Shown here one piece after another: positions 1 to 9,197 of a DNA stretch of 64,000 nt. Numbering within the stretch: the first letter of the stretch is position 1; every line of letters begins with the position of its first letter. Both the position numbers and the translations under genes were made by a program. Source of the DNA: Pseudomonadota bacterium (GTDB lineage Bacteria > Pseudomonadota > Gammaproteobacteria > Xanthomonadales > Rhodanobacteraceae). Below the pieces are notes generated by a model, which was given only the letters and a program-made list of their open reading frames with translations, had not been told where the DNA came from and made no database searches. The DNA is taken from the NCBI GenBank assembly GCA_018240465.1, contig JAFEFS010000100.1:62001-126000 (forward strand). The letters are read 5' to 3'.

Positions 1-1
1 C

Positions 2-628
2 GGCGCCGACGTGGCCGATGCGTTGCGCAGCGCCGGTTTCGTCGTCGATCTGTGCACGAACGGCGAGGAGGCCTGGTTCAAGGGCGACGTCGAGGACTAT
101 GAAATCGCCGTGCTCGATCTCGGCCTGCCGCGCCTCGACGGTCTTTCCGTTCTGCGCCGCTGGCGTTCGGGCGGACGCATTTTCCCCGTGCTGATCCTGT
201 CCGCGCGCGGCGATTGGACCGAGAAGGTGCAGGGCATCGAGACCGGCGCCGACGACTACCTCGCCAAGCCGTTCGAAATGGGCGAGCTGATCGTGCGCGT
301 ACGCGCGCTCGTGCGCCGCGCCGCCGGACGCACCACGTCCGTGCTCGACTGCGGGCGACTCAAGCTCGACACCCGACGCATGTCGGCCACGCTCGACGGC
401 AAGCCGGTGCCGTTGTCGCCACTTGAGTTTCGCTTCTTCGACTATCTCGCCCACCATCCGGATCGCGCCGTGTCCGCGGGCGAGCTCGCCGAGCATCTGT
501 ACGGCGTCGCCGAATCAGGCGACACCAACGCGATCGAGGCGCTGGTCATGCGCCTGCGGCGCAAGTTCGGCGCCGACGTGGTGCAGACACGCCGCGGCTT
601 CGGCTACCTGCTCGCGGGCGCGTCCTGA
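2..628 (+). CDS. OmpR/PhoP-family response regulator, 5' end cut off by the window
   Basis: Cytoplasmic DNA-binding response regulator, partner of the kinase that follows. The reading frame is open from base 2, so the true start lies before the window. The receiver domain shows the phospho-acceptor Asp in VLDLGLP (codon 116-118), the SAR motif and the conserved KPF lysine. The C-terminal half is a winged-helix effector domain ending in RRGFGYLL, typical of OmpR/PhoP proteins. The stop overlaps the kinase start in TGATG, so the two are translationally coupled. The family is clear. The target genes cannot be told from here, and the adjacent TonB receptor is on the other strand. Confidence 0.93.
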   Translation, partial: GADVADALRSAGFVVDLCTNGEEAWFKGDVEDYEIAVLDLGLPRLDGLSVLRRWRSGGRIFPVLILSARGDWTEKVQGIETGADDYLAKPFEMGELIVRVRALVRRAAGRTTSVLDCGRLKLDTRRMSATLDGKPVPLSPLEFRFFDYLAHHPDRAVSAGELAEHLYGVAESGDTNAIEALVMRLRRKFGADVVQTRRGFGYLLAGAS

Positions 629-1983
629 TGGCGCATTCGCTGCGCCTGCGCCTGCTCTTCGGCGCGGCGATCGCCGTGTTCGTCGCCATGCTGCTGGCCT
701 GGGTGGTCATGTCGATGCTGTTTGCCCACCACATCGAGCGGCGCGCGGCGCGCGAGTTGACCTACGATGCGGTCGAACTCGTCTCCAAGCTCCGCATCGG
801 CGCCGACGGCATGCCGGTGGCCGACGATCCACCGCACGATTCGCGCTTCGAGACGCCCGACAGCGGCTACTATTGGCAATTGACGACGAAGCAGGGTGCG
901 CTGCGCTCGCATTCGCTCTGGGACGAATCGCTGCCGGCGCCTGCCGCCGCCATACAGGCGACCGCTTCTGCACGCTGGGCGTCGCGCTATGCGCCGGGCC
1001 CGTTCGGTCGCCGCGTGTTCCTGATCGAGCGCAGTGTGCGCCCCGACCGCAGCGGCGACGGCGTGCTCGTGCAGGTTGCGGTCGATGAGGCGCAGTTGAG
1101 CAGCGTGCGCCGCGAGTTCGGACGCGAACTGGCGCTGTTCCTCGCCGTGCTCTGGGCCGTACTGCTCGGCGCGGCCTGGCTGCAGGTGCAACTTGGTTTG
1201 CGTCCGCTGCGCCGCGTGCGCGAGGATCTCACCGCATTGCGTCGCGATCCCTCCGCGCGCCTCGGCGCGGTGCACCCGGTGGAAATCGCACCGTTGACCG
1301 CCGCGATCAATGATCTTGCCGAAGCGCGCGAACGCGATCTCACGCGTGCGCGCCGCCGCGCTTCCGATCTCGCCCACTCGCTGAAGACGCCACTGGCTGC
1401 ACTGAGCGCGCAGAGCCGGCGCGCGCGCGCCAGCGGCGCAACCGAAGCAGCGGACGGCCTCGACCGTGCCATCGCCGCCGCCTCCGCCGCGGTCGAAACC
1501 GAACTCGCGCGCTCGCGCGCCGCCGCGATCCGCGATACGGCGACCACCCAGGAATCTTCACCGCAACTCATCGCCGAGCGCGTGATCGGTGTGGTCGAAC
1601 GCACCGACGTGGGGGCACGCATCGTGTTCGAAGTCGACATCGACGAAAACCTGCGAGCACGGATCGCCGAGGACGACCTCACCGAAATTCTCGGTGCCTT
1701 GATCGAGAACGCCGCGCGTTTCGCGCGCCGTCGCGTGCGCGTGGCAGGCGCGTGCGCGAACGGACTGCAACTCAGCGTCGAGGACGACGGCCAGGGTCTC
1801 GACATCAGCGCGGAAACTGCGTTGATGCGCGGCGGCCGCCTCGACGAATCCGGCACGGCGCATCACGGCCTGGGCTTGTCGATCGTGCGCGATCTGGTCG
1901 AGGCGACGGCAGGCGAAATTGCCCTCGGCCGATCCGAAGCGCTGGGCGGTTTGCACGTCGCGCTGACCTGGCCCGCGGCATAG
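628..1983 (+). CDS. PhoQ-like sensor histidine kinase
   Basis: 451-residue inner-membrane sensor kinase. One membrane segment lies near residues 8-32, followed by a periplasmic sensor region of about 130 residues, a second membrane segment near 168-190, then HAMP. The H-box is AHSLKTPL with the phospho-acceptor His at residue 250; this AHSLKTP form is typical of the PhoQ group. The ATPase domain has an N-box (IENAARFA), G1 (DDGQGLD) and G2 (HHGLGLSIV). The start codon overlaps the stop of the regulator upstream. The periplasmic region is not the strongly acidic patch of enteric PhoQ in any way I can recognise, so the stimulus is unknown. Confidence 0.93.
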   Translation: MAHSLRLRLLFGAAIAVFVAMLLAWVVMSMLFAHHIERRAARELTYDAVELVSKLRIGADGMPVADDPPHDSRFETPDSGYYWQLTTKQGALRSHSLWDESLPAPAAAIQATASARWASRYAPGPFGRRVFLIERSVRPDRSGDGVLVQVAVDEAQLSSVRREFGRELALFLAVLWAVLLGAAWLQVQLGLRPLRRVREDLTALRRDPSARLGAVHPVEIAPLTAAINDLAEARERDLTRARRRASDLAHSLKTPLAALSAQSRRARASGATEAADGLDRAIAAASAAVETELARSRAAAIRDTATTQESSPQLIAERVIGVVERTDVGARIVFEVDIDENLRARIAEDDLTEILGALIENAARFARRRVRVAGACANGLQLSVEDDGQGLDISAETALMRGGRLDESGTAHHGLGLSIVRDLVEATAGEIALGRSEALGGLHVALTWPAA

Positions 1984-1991
1984 CCGCGGGC
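1971..1991 (+). terminator. GC-rich hairpin at the end of the two-component operon
   Basis: A perfect inverted repeat, GCCCGCGGC / GCCGCGGGC with a 3-base loop, spans the kinase stop codon. There is no clear T-run after it, so it may act as a stem that stalls polymerase or only stabilises the mRNA end. It lies between convergent genes (kinase + and TonB receptor -). Confidence 0.35.
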
Positions 1992-2048
1992 GGACCCTGC
2001 CCATGTGGCGTATCGCGCGCTGGCGCTTCTACGCTTTGGCGGGAAAGC

Positions 2049-4202
2049 TCACAGTTCGACGCGGCCGGTGAATTTCAGCGTGCGCGGCTTGCCGTAGCCG
2101 AGATAGCCAGAACCTACGGCGCTCCAGTAGCTCTTGTCGGCGAGGTTTTCGACGTTGAGCTGCAAGGTAACTTTACGGTCGAACAGGTTGGTCGTGTAGC
2201 GCACGCCTGCGTTGACCAGCGCGTAATCCGGAATGTGCGCCTGGTTGAGGTTGTTTACCGCGCGCTTGGCCATGTAGTAGACGCCGGCATTGAAGCTCCA
2301 GCCCGGGAGCGCCTCGGGATGATAGTCGGCGAAAAGGCTTGCAGTGGTATCGGGCGTGTTCTCCGGCGTCTTGCCGATCAGCGCCGTGTTCTGCGCCTTG
2401 CGCAATTCGGCGTCGAGGAACAGCGCCGAGGCGTACACGGACCATTCCGGCGTCAGCTCGCCGTTGACCGAGAGGTCAACACCTTGATAGTGCGTGCGAC
2501 CGTCGAGTACGTAGACGTTGGAGGTATTGAGATACGCCGAACCGCGCTCGATCTCGAACAGCGAGGCGGAAGCGGTGATGCCGTCGATCACTTCGCTGCG
2601 CACGCCCAGTTCCTTTTGCTTGCTCACCGCCGGCGGCAGTACGACGCCGCTGTTCACGGCCGTGATCGGCGCCGTGCCGGTCTCCTCGAGGCCTTCGATG
2701 TAGTTCGCGTAGATGCTCGTGTTCTCGCGGAACTTGTAGATCGCGCCGACCGACGGTGAGGTCTTCTCGACTTCGTACAACGGTGAGCCGGTGGAGGCGT
2801 TGCGGTACTTGGTGCGGCGCGCACCGACGAGAAACTGCCAATCGTTGCCCAAGCGGACGCGGTCGAACACGTAGGCGCCGCGGTCGGTGATGTCCTGAGG
2901 GCGGTACGTCGGCTTGATCGTGTAGTACGCCGCTGGCAGCAGGATCGGGTTGTACATGTTCTGCGCGATGCTGTAAGCCTGCTGGGCCGGATTGTTCTGG
3001 TTGCGCAGGTTCTGCATCGCTCCGAACGAAACTTCGTGATCGAGGAAACCGGTTTGCACGCGGCCGTCAAGCTCGACGCGCGCGTTGTTGTTGACGTATT
3101 GCTGCCCGCGCGCGATCGATTCGTTGAGCGTGCCGGCACCCGTGTTGATGTTGTACTTCTGCATCGAAGTGAACGAGCGCGCATCGCGGTCAGTTTCCGC
3201 GCGACCCCATTCGAATATCGCGGCCCATGTGTCCGAAAGCATCCAGTCGACGCGTCCGAGCACATTTTCCGAGCCGGCCTTGCTCTTCGCCCAAGGGCCG
3301 GAGATCAGCTTGCTCGAATCGGGAATGCGTGGCAACAGGATGGTGTTGTTGACCGCGGGCAGCAGCGCGATCGCCGAGTTCTCGACGAGACGTTTGTGGA
3401 AGTTCTCGTAGTCGAGCTTGAAGGTGATGGCCTCGGTCACGCGCCAGTCGAAGGCGGCGCTGACCAGGCTGCGGCTGCCGTCCTGGTTGTCGGCGGAAGC
3501 ATGCAGCTTGCCGCTGGCGAGGTTGACGCGCAGGCCGTAGCGGTTGTTGTCGCCGAAGCGGCGGCCGACATCGACATGGCCGACCGTCTGGCCGTTGTCG
3601 TCGTAGGTGATGTCGAATGCAGCGGTCGGTCTATCGCGCGCGCGCTTGGTCACCATGTTGATGATGCCGGCGGGGCTGGTGAACCCGTAGTACAGCGCGG
3701 AGGAACCCTTCAGTGCTTCGACGCGCTCCTTGTCCTCCATCGGCATTTCGATGAGGTTGTTGACCGGCAGCGAGCCGTTGAGGCGGTAGCTCGTACGGTT
3801 GTCGATCGAGATGCCACGAATCGCGAGGTTCTGCGAAACGGTGTCGTTGATCTGCGCCTGGCTCACGCCAGCGGTGTTCTTGAGAACATCGTACAGGTTG
3901 GTTACGGCCTGTGCGTCCATCACGGCGCGCGGCAGCACGTTGATCGACAGCGGCACGTCGAGGATGTTCTGGTCGCGGAACGCGCCGACCTGCGAGGTCT
4001 TCGTCGTGAAGCCCTTGCCGACGTCGGCGGTCACACTGATCGTCTCGAGCTTGTGTTCGCTACCGTCCGCGGGTGCTTTCGCCGCGTTGGTCTGGTTCTG
4101 TGCATCGGCCATCGCAGCGTCGTCCGCGCGCGCCTGCATGCAGGCGAAGGCGAGAGTGATGCAGAACGGTAGTGCGGTCAGTTTGAAGCTGGTCGATTTC
4201 AT
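2049..4202 (-). CDS. TonB-dependent siderophore-type outer-membrane receptor
   Basis: 717-residue outer-membrane active transporter. A signal peptide of about 26 residues is followed by the family start (ETISVTAD), a plug domain (DVPLSINVLP, LAIRGISIDN, ERVEALKGSSALYYG, GIINMVTKR) and a 22-strand-type barrel ending in LKFTGRVEL. By sequence it belongs to the ferric-siderophore receptor class. It is divergent from the C45/ABC operon, and a copy of the cluster-wide inverted repeat (4320-4347) lies between them, so it is probably co-regulated with the catabolic genes. It may therefore carry the substrate of that pathway rather than iron. I see no FecR-type signalling extension. Confidence 0.93.
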   Translation of the reverse strand: MKSTSFKLTALPFCITLAFACMQARADDAAMADAQNQTNAAKAPADGSEHKLETISVTADVGKGFTTKTSQVGAFRDQNILDVPLSINVLPRAVMDAQAVTNLYDVLKNTAGVSQAQINDTVSQNLAIRGISIDNRTSYRLNGSLPVNNLIEMPMEDKERVEALKGSSALYYGFTSPAGIINMVTKRARDRPTAAFDITYDDNGQTVGHVDVGRRFGDNNRYGLRVNLASGKLHASADNQDGSRSLVSAAFDWRVTEAITFKLDYENFHKRLVENSAIALLPAVNNTILLPRIPDSSKLISGPWAKSKAGSENVLGRVDWMLSDTWAAIFEWGRAETDRDARSFTSMQKYNINTGAGTLNESIARGQQYVNNNARVELDGRVQTGFLDHEVSFGAMQNLRNQNNPAQQAYSIAQNMYNPILLPAAYYTIKPTYRPQDITDRGAYVFDRVRLGNDWQFLVGARRTKYRNASTGSPLYEVEKTSPSVGAIYKFRENTSIYANYIEGLEETGTAPITAVNSGVVLPPAVSKQKELGVRSEVIDGITASASLFEIERGSAYLNTSNVYVLDGRTHYQGVDLSVNGELTPEWSVYASALFLDAELRKAQNTALIGKTPENTPDTTASLFADYHPEALPGWSFNAGVYYMAKRAVNNLNQAHIPDYALVNAGVRYTTNLFDRKVTLQLNVENLADKSYWSAVGSGYLGYGKPRTLKFTGRVEL

Positions 4203-4319
4203 CTGTGGTTCCCCGATCGTGAAAAGTGGAAGTGGCGGTCCCTGCGCCGGAATTTCGCTGGCCCTACCCGGTAGCGATTAGCCTTCGTCATCTGTACGTC
4301 ACGTTCTGGATCGGATACT

Positions 4320-4347
4320 ATTGTATTTTCAGTTATAAAAAAACAAT
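4320..4347. promoter_or_regulatory. Operator-like inverted repeat, site A of the regulon
   Basis: ATTGTATTT, 10 bases, AAAAACAAT. It sits between the divergent TonB receptor and C45 hydrolase genes, 109 bases before the latter's ATG. It matches the arms and spacing of four other copies (12615, 13860, 20683, 21885). The right arm is the weakest of the five. Its role as an operator for the GntR-type protein encoded at 20833 is inference. Confidence 0.6.
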
Positions 4348-4351
4348 TATT

Positions 4352-4371
4352 TGCAGCATATTTTTGCTGCA
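4352..4371. promoter_or_regulatory. Short palindrome upstream of the C45 gene
   Basis: TGCAGCA / TGCTGCA with a 6-base AT spacer, directly after site A. It could be an auxiliary operator or a weak hairpin. The whole stretch 4310-4440 is much more AT-rich than its surroundings, as expected for a promoter. Confidence 0.35.
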
Positions 4372-4405
4372 TTGCACACAAATTCACCAGATTGTCAGAT
4401 AAATA

Positions 4406-4431
4406 TTGTACTCAGAGTAGTATTTGTACAA
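4406..4431. promoter_or_regulatory. Inverted repeat TTGTAC / GTACAA upstream of the C45 gene
   Basis: TTGTAC at 4406-4411 and GTACAA at 4426-4431, 25 bases before the C45 start codon. The spacing and arms differ from the regulon repeat. If real, it may be a site for a second regulator or a downstream roadblock. Confidence 0.3.
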
Positions 4432-4455
4432 AGCCGAACACCTTCAAGGATCGTC

Positions 4456-5568
4456 ATGCCCCCCGAATCGTTTCCCTTGATCGACCTCGCCGGCACGCCA
4501 CATGCACGCGGACAGGCCTATGGCACGGCCGTGCCCGAGCGCATTGCCCGCAGCGTCGCCCTCTATCGCGGCCAGATGCAGCGTCGCGGCGTCGGGCTGG
4601 CCGAGCAGTACCGGCTTGCCCGCGGCTTCATGCCGACGATCGAAGCCTACGATTCGACCTATCTGGAGGAAATGCGCGGCATCGCCGAAGGCGCGGATGT
4701 CGCGCTCGAAGACATCGTCATCATCAACTGCCGCACCGAGATGATGTTCGGCTACGAAACGCTCGGCAAAACCGAGGTGAAGGCCAGGTGCGAGCCGGAC
4801 GATGGCTGTACCGGCATTATCGTCATGCCCGAGGCGGCGCGCGATGGCCGCCTGATCCACGCGCACAATTGGGACTGGCGCGAGGAGTGCGTCGACACGG
4901 GTGTGGTGCTGCGCATCCGGTACGAACACTCGCCCGACATCCTCGTCTTCGCAGAAGCCGGCGCACTTGCGCGCCATGGTTTCAACAGTGCAGGCGTGGC
5001 GATCACCGGTAACTTCTTGATGTGCGAACGCGATTACGCGGAGCCCGGCGAAGCGCCGCTCGCGCTGCTGCGCCGCAAGCTGCTCGAAGCGCACAATCTG
5101 GCCGGAGCGATGGGGCAGGTGTTCGGCAAGTCACGTCTGTGTTCGAACAATCTGATGCTGAGCCACGCCGACGGTGAAGCAGTCGATCTCGAGTGCGCGC
5201 CCGACGAAGTGTTCTGGATGACTCCCGAAGACGGCCTGCTCGTCCACGCCAACCATTGGATCAACCCGGTCGCGCGCGTCAAGCTGACCGATCTCGGCAT
5301 CCGCAACAATTCTGATTCGATCTACCGTCAGCGCCGTGTTGCCGCGGCCCTGCACGCCAAGCGCGGCAGCATCGGCATTGACGACATCACGGCTGCTCTG
5401 TTCGACGAATTCGGCAAGCCCGACAGCGTGCTGCGTTCGCCGAAGCAGGTGAGCTTCGAAAGCATTTCCGCGACCGTGGCGACGACGATCATGGACACGG
5501 CCGCGCGCAGGATGTGGATCGCGCGCCAGCCGTACCTGAGCCGCAACTTCGTCGAATACACGTTGTAA
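4456..5568 (+). CDS. Peptidase C45-family amide hydrolase / acyltransferase
   Basis: 370 residues from the ATG at 4456, which has AAGGA five bases upstream; a longer open frame from 4351 would run through the promoter palindromes. The Ntn-hydrolase family C45 includes isopenicillin-N acyltransferase and insect Tan (N-beta-alanyl-amine hydrolase). The self-processing nucleophile is Cys118 in DGCTG, followed by the family NWDW motif (HAHNWDW) and a conserved late RNNSDSIYR. No signal peptide, so it is cytoplasmic. It is first in an operon with an oligopeptide importer and an aldehyde dehydrogenase, which suggests it cleaves an imported amide. The substrate is not shown by the sequence. Confidence 0.88.
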   Translation: MPPESFPLIDLAGTPHARGQAYGTAVPERIARSVALYRGQMQRRGVGLAEQYRLARGFMPTIEAYDSTYLEEMRGIAEGADVALEDIVIINCRTEMMFGYETLGKTEVKARCEPDDGCTGIIVMPEAARDGRLIHAHNWDWREECVDTGVVLRIRYEHSPDILVFAEAGALARHGFNSAGVAITGNFLMCERDYAEPGEAPLALLRRKLLEAHNLAGAMGQVFGKSRLCSNNLMLSHADGEAVDLECAPDEVFWMTPEDGLLVHANHWINPVARVKLTDLGIRNNSDSIYRQRRVAAALHAKRGSIGIDDITAALFDEFGKPDSVLRSPKQVSFESISATVATTIMDTAARRMWIARQPYLSRNFVEYTL

Positions 5569-5580
5569 GCTCGGCGCACT

Positions 5581-6525
5581 GTGCTGACCTACGTCGCCAA
5601 GCGCATCCTGCTCGCGATCCCGACGCTGCTGATCGTCGCGATCGCGGTGTTCGCGATGCTGCATCTGATTCCAGGCGATCCCGCACAGCTCATGCTCGGA
5701 GACCTCGAAAATCCCGAGGCGCTCGCGCGGCTGCACACCGAACTCGGCCTCGATCGGCCCTTGGTTGTGCAATTTGCGATGTGGATCGGTCGTGCGTTGC
5801 ACGGCGACCTTGGTGTCTCGATCGTGCAGCAGCGTCCCGTGCTTGACATGCTACTCGACGCGTTTGCGGTCACTGCCTCGATCGTCGTGCCCGCCGTGGC
5901 GATCGCCGCGCTGCTCGCGATCCCGCTCGGCATGCTCGCGGCATGGAAACAGAACACGAAGGTCGATGCGGGCTTGATGATGCTGGCTATCGTATTCCTG
6001 TCGATCCCGAGTTTCTGGCTGGGCCTGCTGTTCCTGATGTTCTTCGGCCTCAAGCTCGATCTGTTTCCCGTGGTCGGCTATGTCTCGCCGTTCGGGAACT
6101 TCCGTGAGGGGGTGAGTTATCTCGTCATGCCGGTCATGTCGCTCGCCCTGATCGAGACTGGCGTGATCGTGCGCATGGCGCGCGCGAGCACGATCGAGGT
6201 GCTGCGTCTGGAATACATCACGCATGCGCGCGCGAAAGGCCTATCCGAGCCGATCGTCGCGCTACGTCACGCGTTGAAGAACACGCTCGCGCCGACCTGG
6301 ACCGTCATCGGCCTGACCCTCGGCTCGCTGCTCGGCGGCGCCGTCGTCACCGAAACCGTGTTCACGATTCCGGGCATCGGCCGCCTGCTCGTCGACAGCA
6401 TCTTCGCGCGCGACTATCCGGTCGTGCAGGGCGCGCTGCTGTTCATCACCGCCATCTACGTCGGTGTGAACCTGCTGATCGATCTGTCATATCCGCTGTT
6501 CGATCCGCGCGTGAGATTGTCATGA
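5581..6525 (+). CDS. Oligopeptide/dipeptide ABC transporter permease (DppB-like)
   Basis: 314-residue inner-membrane permease starting at GTG, 12 bases after the C45 stop. It begins with the DppB/OppB pattern (YVAKRILLAIPTLLIV) and has about six membrane segments. The cytoplasmic EAA loop is visible near residues 205-225 (EYITHARAKGL), and FTIPGIGRLL follows. It pairs with the next permease (4-base overlap) and the fused ATPase. The likely binding protein is the SBP5 protein at 19001-20599, over 9 kb away but flanked by the same operator. Confidence 0.95.
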   Translation: MLTYVAKRILLAIPTLLIVAIAVFAMLHLIPGDPAQLMLGDLENPEALARLHTELGLDRPLVVQFAMWIGRALHGDLGVSIVQQRPVLDMLLDAFAVTASIVVPAVAIAALLAIPLGMLAAWKQNTKVDAGLMMLAIVFLSIPSFWLGLLFLMFFGLKLDLFPVVGYVSPFGNFREGVSYLVMPVMSLALIETGVIVRMARASTIEVLRLEYITHARAKGLSEPIVALRHALKNTLAPTWTVIGLTLGSLLGGAVVTETVFTIPGIGRLLVDSIFARDYPVVQGALLFITAIYVGVNLLIDLSYPLFDPRVRLS

Positions 6526-7349
6526 AGCGTCGGCTGTTCCATCGCCCGAACGCGAGGATCGGCGCTACGCTGATCGTAGTGATGCTCATCGCAGCCGCGT
6601 TCGGTGTGATGTACACGCCATACGACCCGATCATCAACAACCTGCACATGCGCCTCGTCGCGCCGTCCGCATTGCATTGGCTCGGCACCGACGAGTGGGG
6701 GCGCGACGTGTTCAGCCGCCTGCTCAATGGCGCGAGCGTCAGCGTGCTCGTCAGTTTCTCGACCGTGCTCGTCTCCGTCGCGAGCGGCGCCTTGATCGGC
6801 GCGCTGACCGGCTATTTCGGCGGCTGGCCGTCGCGGATCGTGATGCTGTTCGTCGATGCGCTGCTCGCGTTTCCGTCGTTGATCATGGCGCTCGGCGTGA
6901 TCGCGGTGTTCGGCGCGTCGAGCATGGGTGTGATCGCCGCGCTGAGCTTGACTTACATCCCGGCCGTCGCGCGCGTCGTGCGCGCGAACGTACTCAGTCT
7001 GCGCGAGAAGGAGTACGTCGAAGCCTCGCGCATCATGGGCAACGCGGAGCTCTACACGATGCTGCGCCATGCGCTGCCGAACGCGGTCGCGCCGATCATC
7101 GTGCTCGCGACTGCCCTTTTTGGCTGGGCGTTGCTTGCCGAAAGCGCGCTGTCGTTCCTCGGCCTCGGTGTGCCACCTCCTGCGTCGAGCTGGGGCGGCA
7201 TGCTCGCAGACAGTCGCAATTACGTCAGCGAAGCGCCGTGGCTCGCGATCGCCCCCGGCCTCGCGATCTCGCTGTCGCTGCTCGGCGTCAACCTGTTCGG
7301 CGATGCGTTGCGCGACGAGTTCGATCCGTATATGAAGAATCTGGGCTGA
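6522..7349 (+). CDS. Oligopeptide/dipeptide ABC transporter permease (DppC-like)
   Basis: 275-residue second inner-membrane permease. The ATG overlaps the stop of the first permease (ATGA). It shows the DppC hallmarks HWLGTDEWGRDVFSRLL near residue 50, the EAA-like segment EYVEASRIMG and the late SFLGLGVPPPASSWG motif. It lacks the long N-terminal extension of some family members. Part of the C45-ABC-dehydrogenase operon. Confidence 0.95.
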   Translation: MKRRLFHRPNARIGATLIVVMLIAAAFGVMYTPYDPIINNLHMRLVAPSALHWLGTDEWGRDVFSRLLNGASVSVLVSFSTVLVSVASGALIGALTGYFGGWPSRIVMLFVDALLAFPSLIMALGVIAVFGASSMGVIAALSLTYIPAVARVVRANVLSLREKEYVEASRIMGNAELYTMLRHALPNAVAPIIVLATALFGWALLAESALSFLGLGVPPPASSWGGMLADSRNYVSEAPWLAIAPGLAISLSLLGVNLFGDALRDEFDPYMKNLG

Positions 7350-7352
7350 GCG

Positions 7353-9188
7353 ATGATTGCCGCAGTCATGCCCTTATCCGTGCCCTCGTCGCAATCGGTG
7401 AGCGGTGCCGTGCTCGTGGTCGAACATCTCGATATCGGCTTGCGCAAAACCAACGGTGAAGCCAGGCACATCGTCATCGACGCGAATTTCTCGATCGTGC
7501 CCGGCGAGATGCTCGCGCTGGTTGGCGAATCGGGCAGCGGCAAGACGATGATCGCGCGCGCGATACTGCGTCTGCTGCCGCCGGGCGTCGCGGTGCAGGG
7601 CGGGGCGATTCGCTATGGCGGCGAAGACCTTGCCCATCTCGCTGCCGCACGCTTGCGTGCGCTCCGTGGCAACGCGATTGGCATGGTCTTCCAGGAGCCG
7701 ATGGTCTCGCTCAATCCGGCGCTGCGCATCGGCGTGCAGATGACAGAAGCGCTGCGCCTGCATCGCGGCCTGCGCTACGACGCGGCGCGCAAGCATTGCC
7801 TCGACCTGCTCGAGCGCGTGCGCATCGCCGATCCGGCCGCCTGCCTGAACGCGTATCCGCACCAGTTCTCCGGCGGCATGCGCCAGCGCATCATGCTCGC
7901 GTCGACGTTGGCGATGCAGCCGCGCCTGCTGATCGCCGACGAACCTACGACCGCGCTCGACGCGATCGTGCAGAAGGAAGTCATGGACATCATGACCCAG
8001 CTCACGCGCGAGATGGGCACGGCGGTGCTGCTCGTCAGCCACGACCTCGGCATGGTCGCGCGCTACGCGCAGCGTGTCGTCGTGCTCTGCCGCGGCGAGA
8101 CGATGGAGATGGGCGAGACACGCCGTGTAATCGCCGAGCCGCAACACGACTACACACGCAAACTGCTCGCCTCGTTGCCCGCGCGTGGCGAACGTAAATT
8201 CCCGGCGCCGGGCGGCACGCCATTGGTTGAGATCCGCGGTCTCGACGTCGATTTCGACAAGCCGACTCCCTTTTGGCGCAAACGCGAAACTTTCCGCGTC
8301 GTGCGCAGCGTAAACCTCGATCTGCATGCAGGCGAGACGCTCGCCGTCGTCGGCGAATCCGGTTCGGGCAAGACCACGATCGGGCGCGCGCTCGTGCGCC
8401 TCGTGCGCGAAAGCGGCGGCAGCATCCGTTTCGAAGGCCGAGATATCACCAACTGCGGCAAACGCGATCTCGACGCGTATCGGCTCAAGTCGCAGATGGT
8501 GTTCCAGGACCCGTATTCCTCGCTCGACCCGCGCATGCACCTCGTCGACATCGTCGCCGAAGGGCTGCGTCATGTAGCGGGTCTATCAAAGCCCGAGCGC
8601 CGCGCACGCGCGACCGCGATGCTGGCCGAAGTCGGCCTGACGGGCGATTTCACCGAGCGGTTCCCGCACGAACTGTCCGGCGGTCAACGTCAGCGCGTCA
8701 GCATCGCGCGCGCGATCGTTGCCGGTCCGCGCTTCCTCGTCGCCGACGAGGCAGTGTCGGCGCTCGACGTGACCGTGCAGAAGCAGGTGCTCGCGTTGCT
8801 CGAAAGCCTGCAGAAGAAATTCGGGTTCGCCTATCTGTTCATCACCCACGATCTTGGCGTAGTCGAGCAGGTTGCCGACCGCGTCGCCGTGATCTATCGC
8901 GGCCGCATTCTCGAAATTGGTTCGCGCGATGCGATCTTCGGCGACGCGCACCACCCCTACACGCTGCGCCTGCTGCGGGCGACGCCGCGCATCCGTCGCA
9001 TCGAAGGCGGCGTGGGCTATTGCCTCGAGCAGCACGAGAGCCGTCTCCGGCCACCGCCCGCCGACCATGTCTATTTCAATCACGGCAGCATGTCGGGGCA
9101 AGCCCTGAGCGAAGGCGAACCGGTGATGCTTGCCGTCGGTCCGGACCATTACGTCGCCTGCGTCGCGAACGCGACGGAAACGCATTGA
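7353..9188 (+). CDS. Fused double ATPase of the oligopeptide ABC importer (DppD-DppF fusion)
   Basis: 611 residues with two complete ATPase cassettes in one chain. The first has Walker A GESGSGKT with Lys64, signature FSGGMRQR and Walker B LLIADEPT. The second has GESGSGKTT, LSGGQRQRVSIARA and FLVADEAVSALD. A fused protein can energise the importer as a monomer, as in YejF/GsiA-type systems. After the second cassette there is an unusual tail of about 60 residues in place of the usual zinc-type Cys cluster. The start at 7353 lies 3 bases after the permease stop; an ATG at 7368 is an alternative. Confidence 0.95.
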   Translation: MIAAVMPLSVPSSQSVSGAVLVVEHLDIGLRKTNGEARHIVIDANFSIVPGEMLALVGESGSGKTMIARAILRLLPPGVAVQGGAIRYGGEDLAHLAAARLRALRGNAIGMVFQEPMVSLNPALRIGVQMTEALRLHRGLRYDAARKHCLDLLERVRIADPAACLNAYPHQFSGGMRQRIMLASTLAMQPRLLIADEPTTALDAIVQKEVMDIMTQLTREMGTAVLLVSHDLGMVARYAQRVVVLCRGETMEMGETRRVIAEPQHDYTRKLLASLPARGERKFPAPGGTPLVEIRGLDVDFDKPTPFWRKRETFRVVRSVNLDLHAGETLAVVGESGSGKTTIGRALVRLVRESGGSIRFEGRDITNCGKRDLDAYRLKSQMVFQDPYSSLDPRMHLVDIVAEGLRHVAGLSKPERRARATAMLAEVGLTGDFTERFPHELSGGQRQRVSIARAIVAGPRFLVADEAVSALDVTVQKQVLALLESLQKKFGFAYLFITHDLGVVEQVADRVAVIYRGRILEIGSRDAIFGDAHHPYTLRLLRATPRIRRIEGGVGYCLEQHESRLRPPPADHVYFNHGSMSGQALSEGEPVMLAVGPDHYVACVANATETH

Positions 9189-9197
9189 GGAATCGAC

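Noticed and set aside
4456-5568. Penicillin-biosynthesis acyltransferase
   Set aside because: C45 is shared, but no other beta-lactam pathway gene is present and the neighbours are transport and catabolic.
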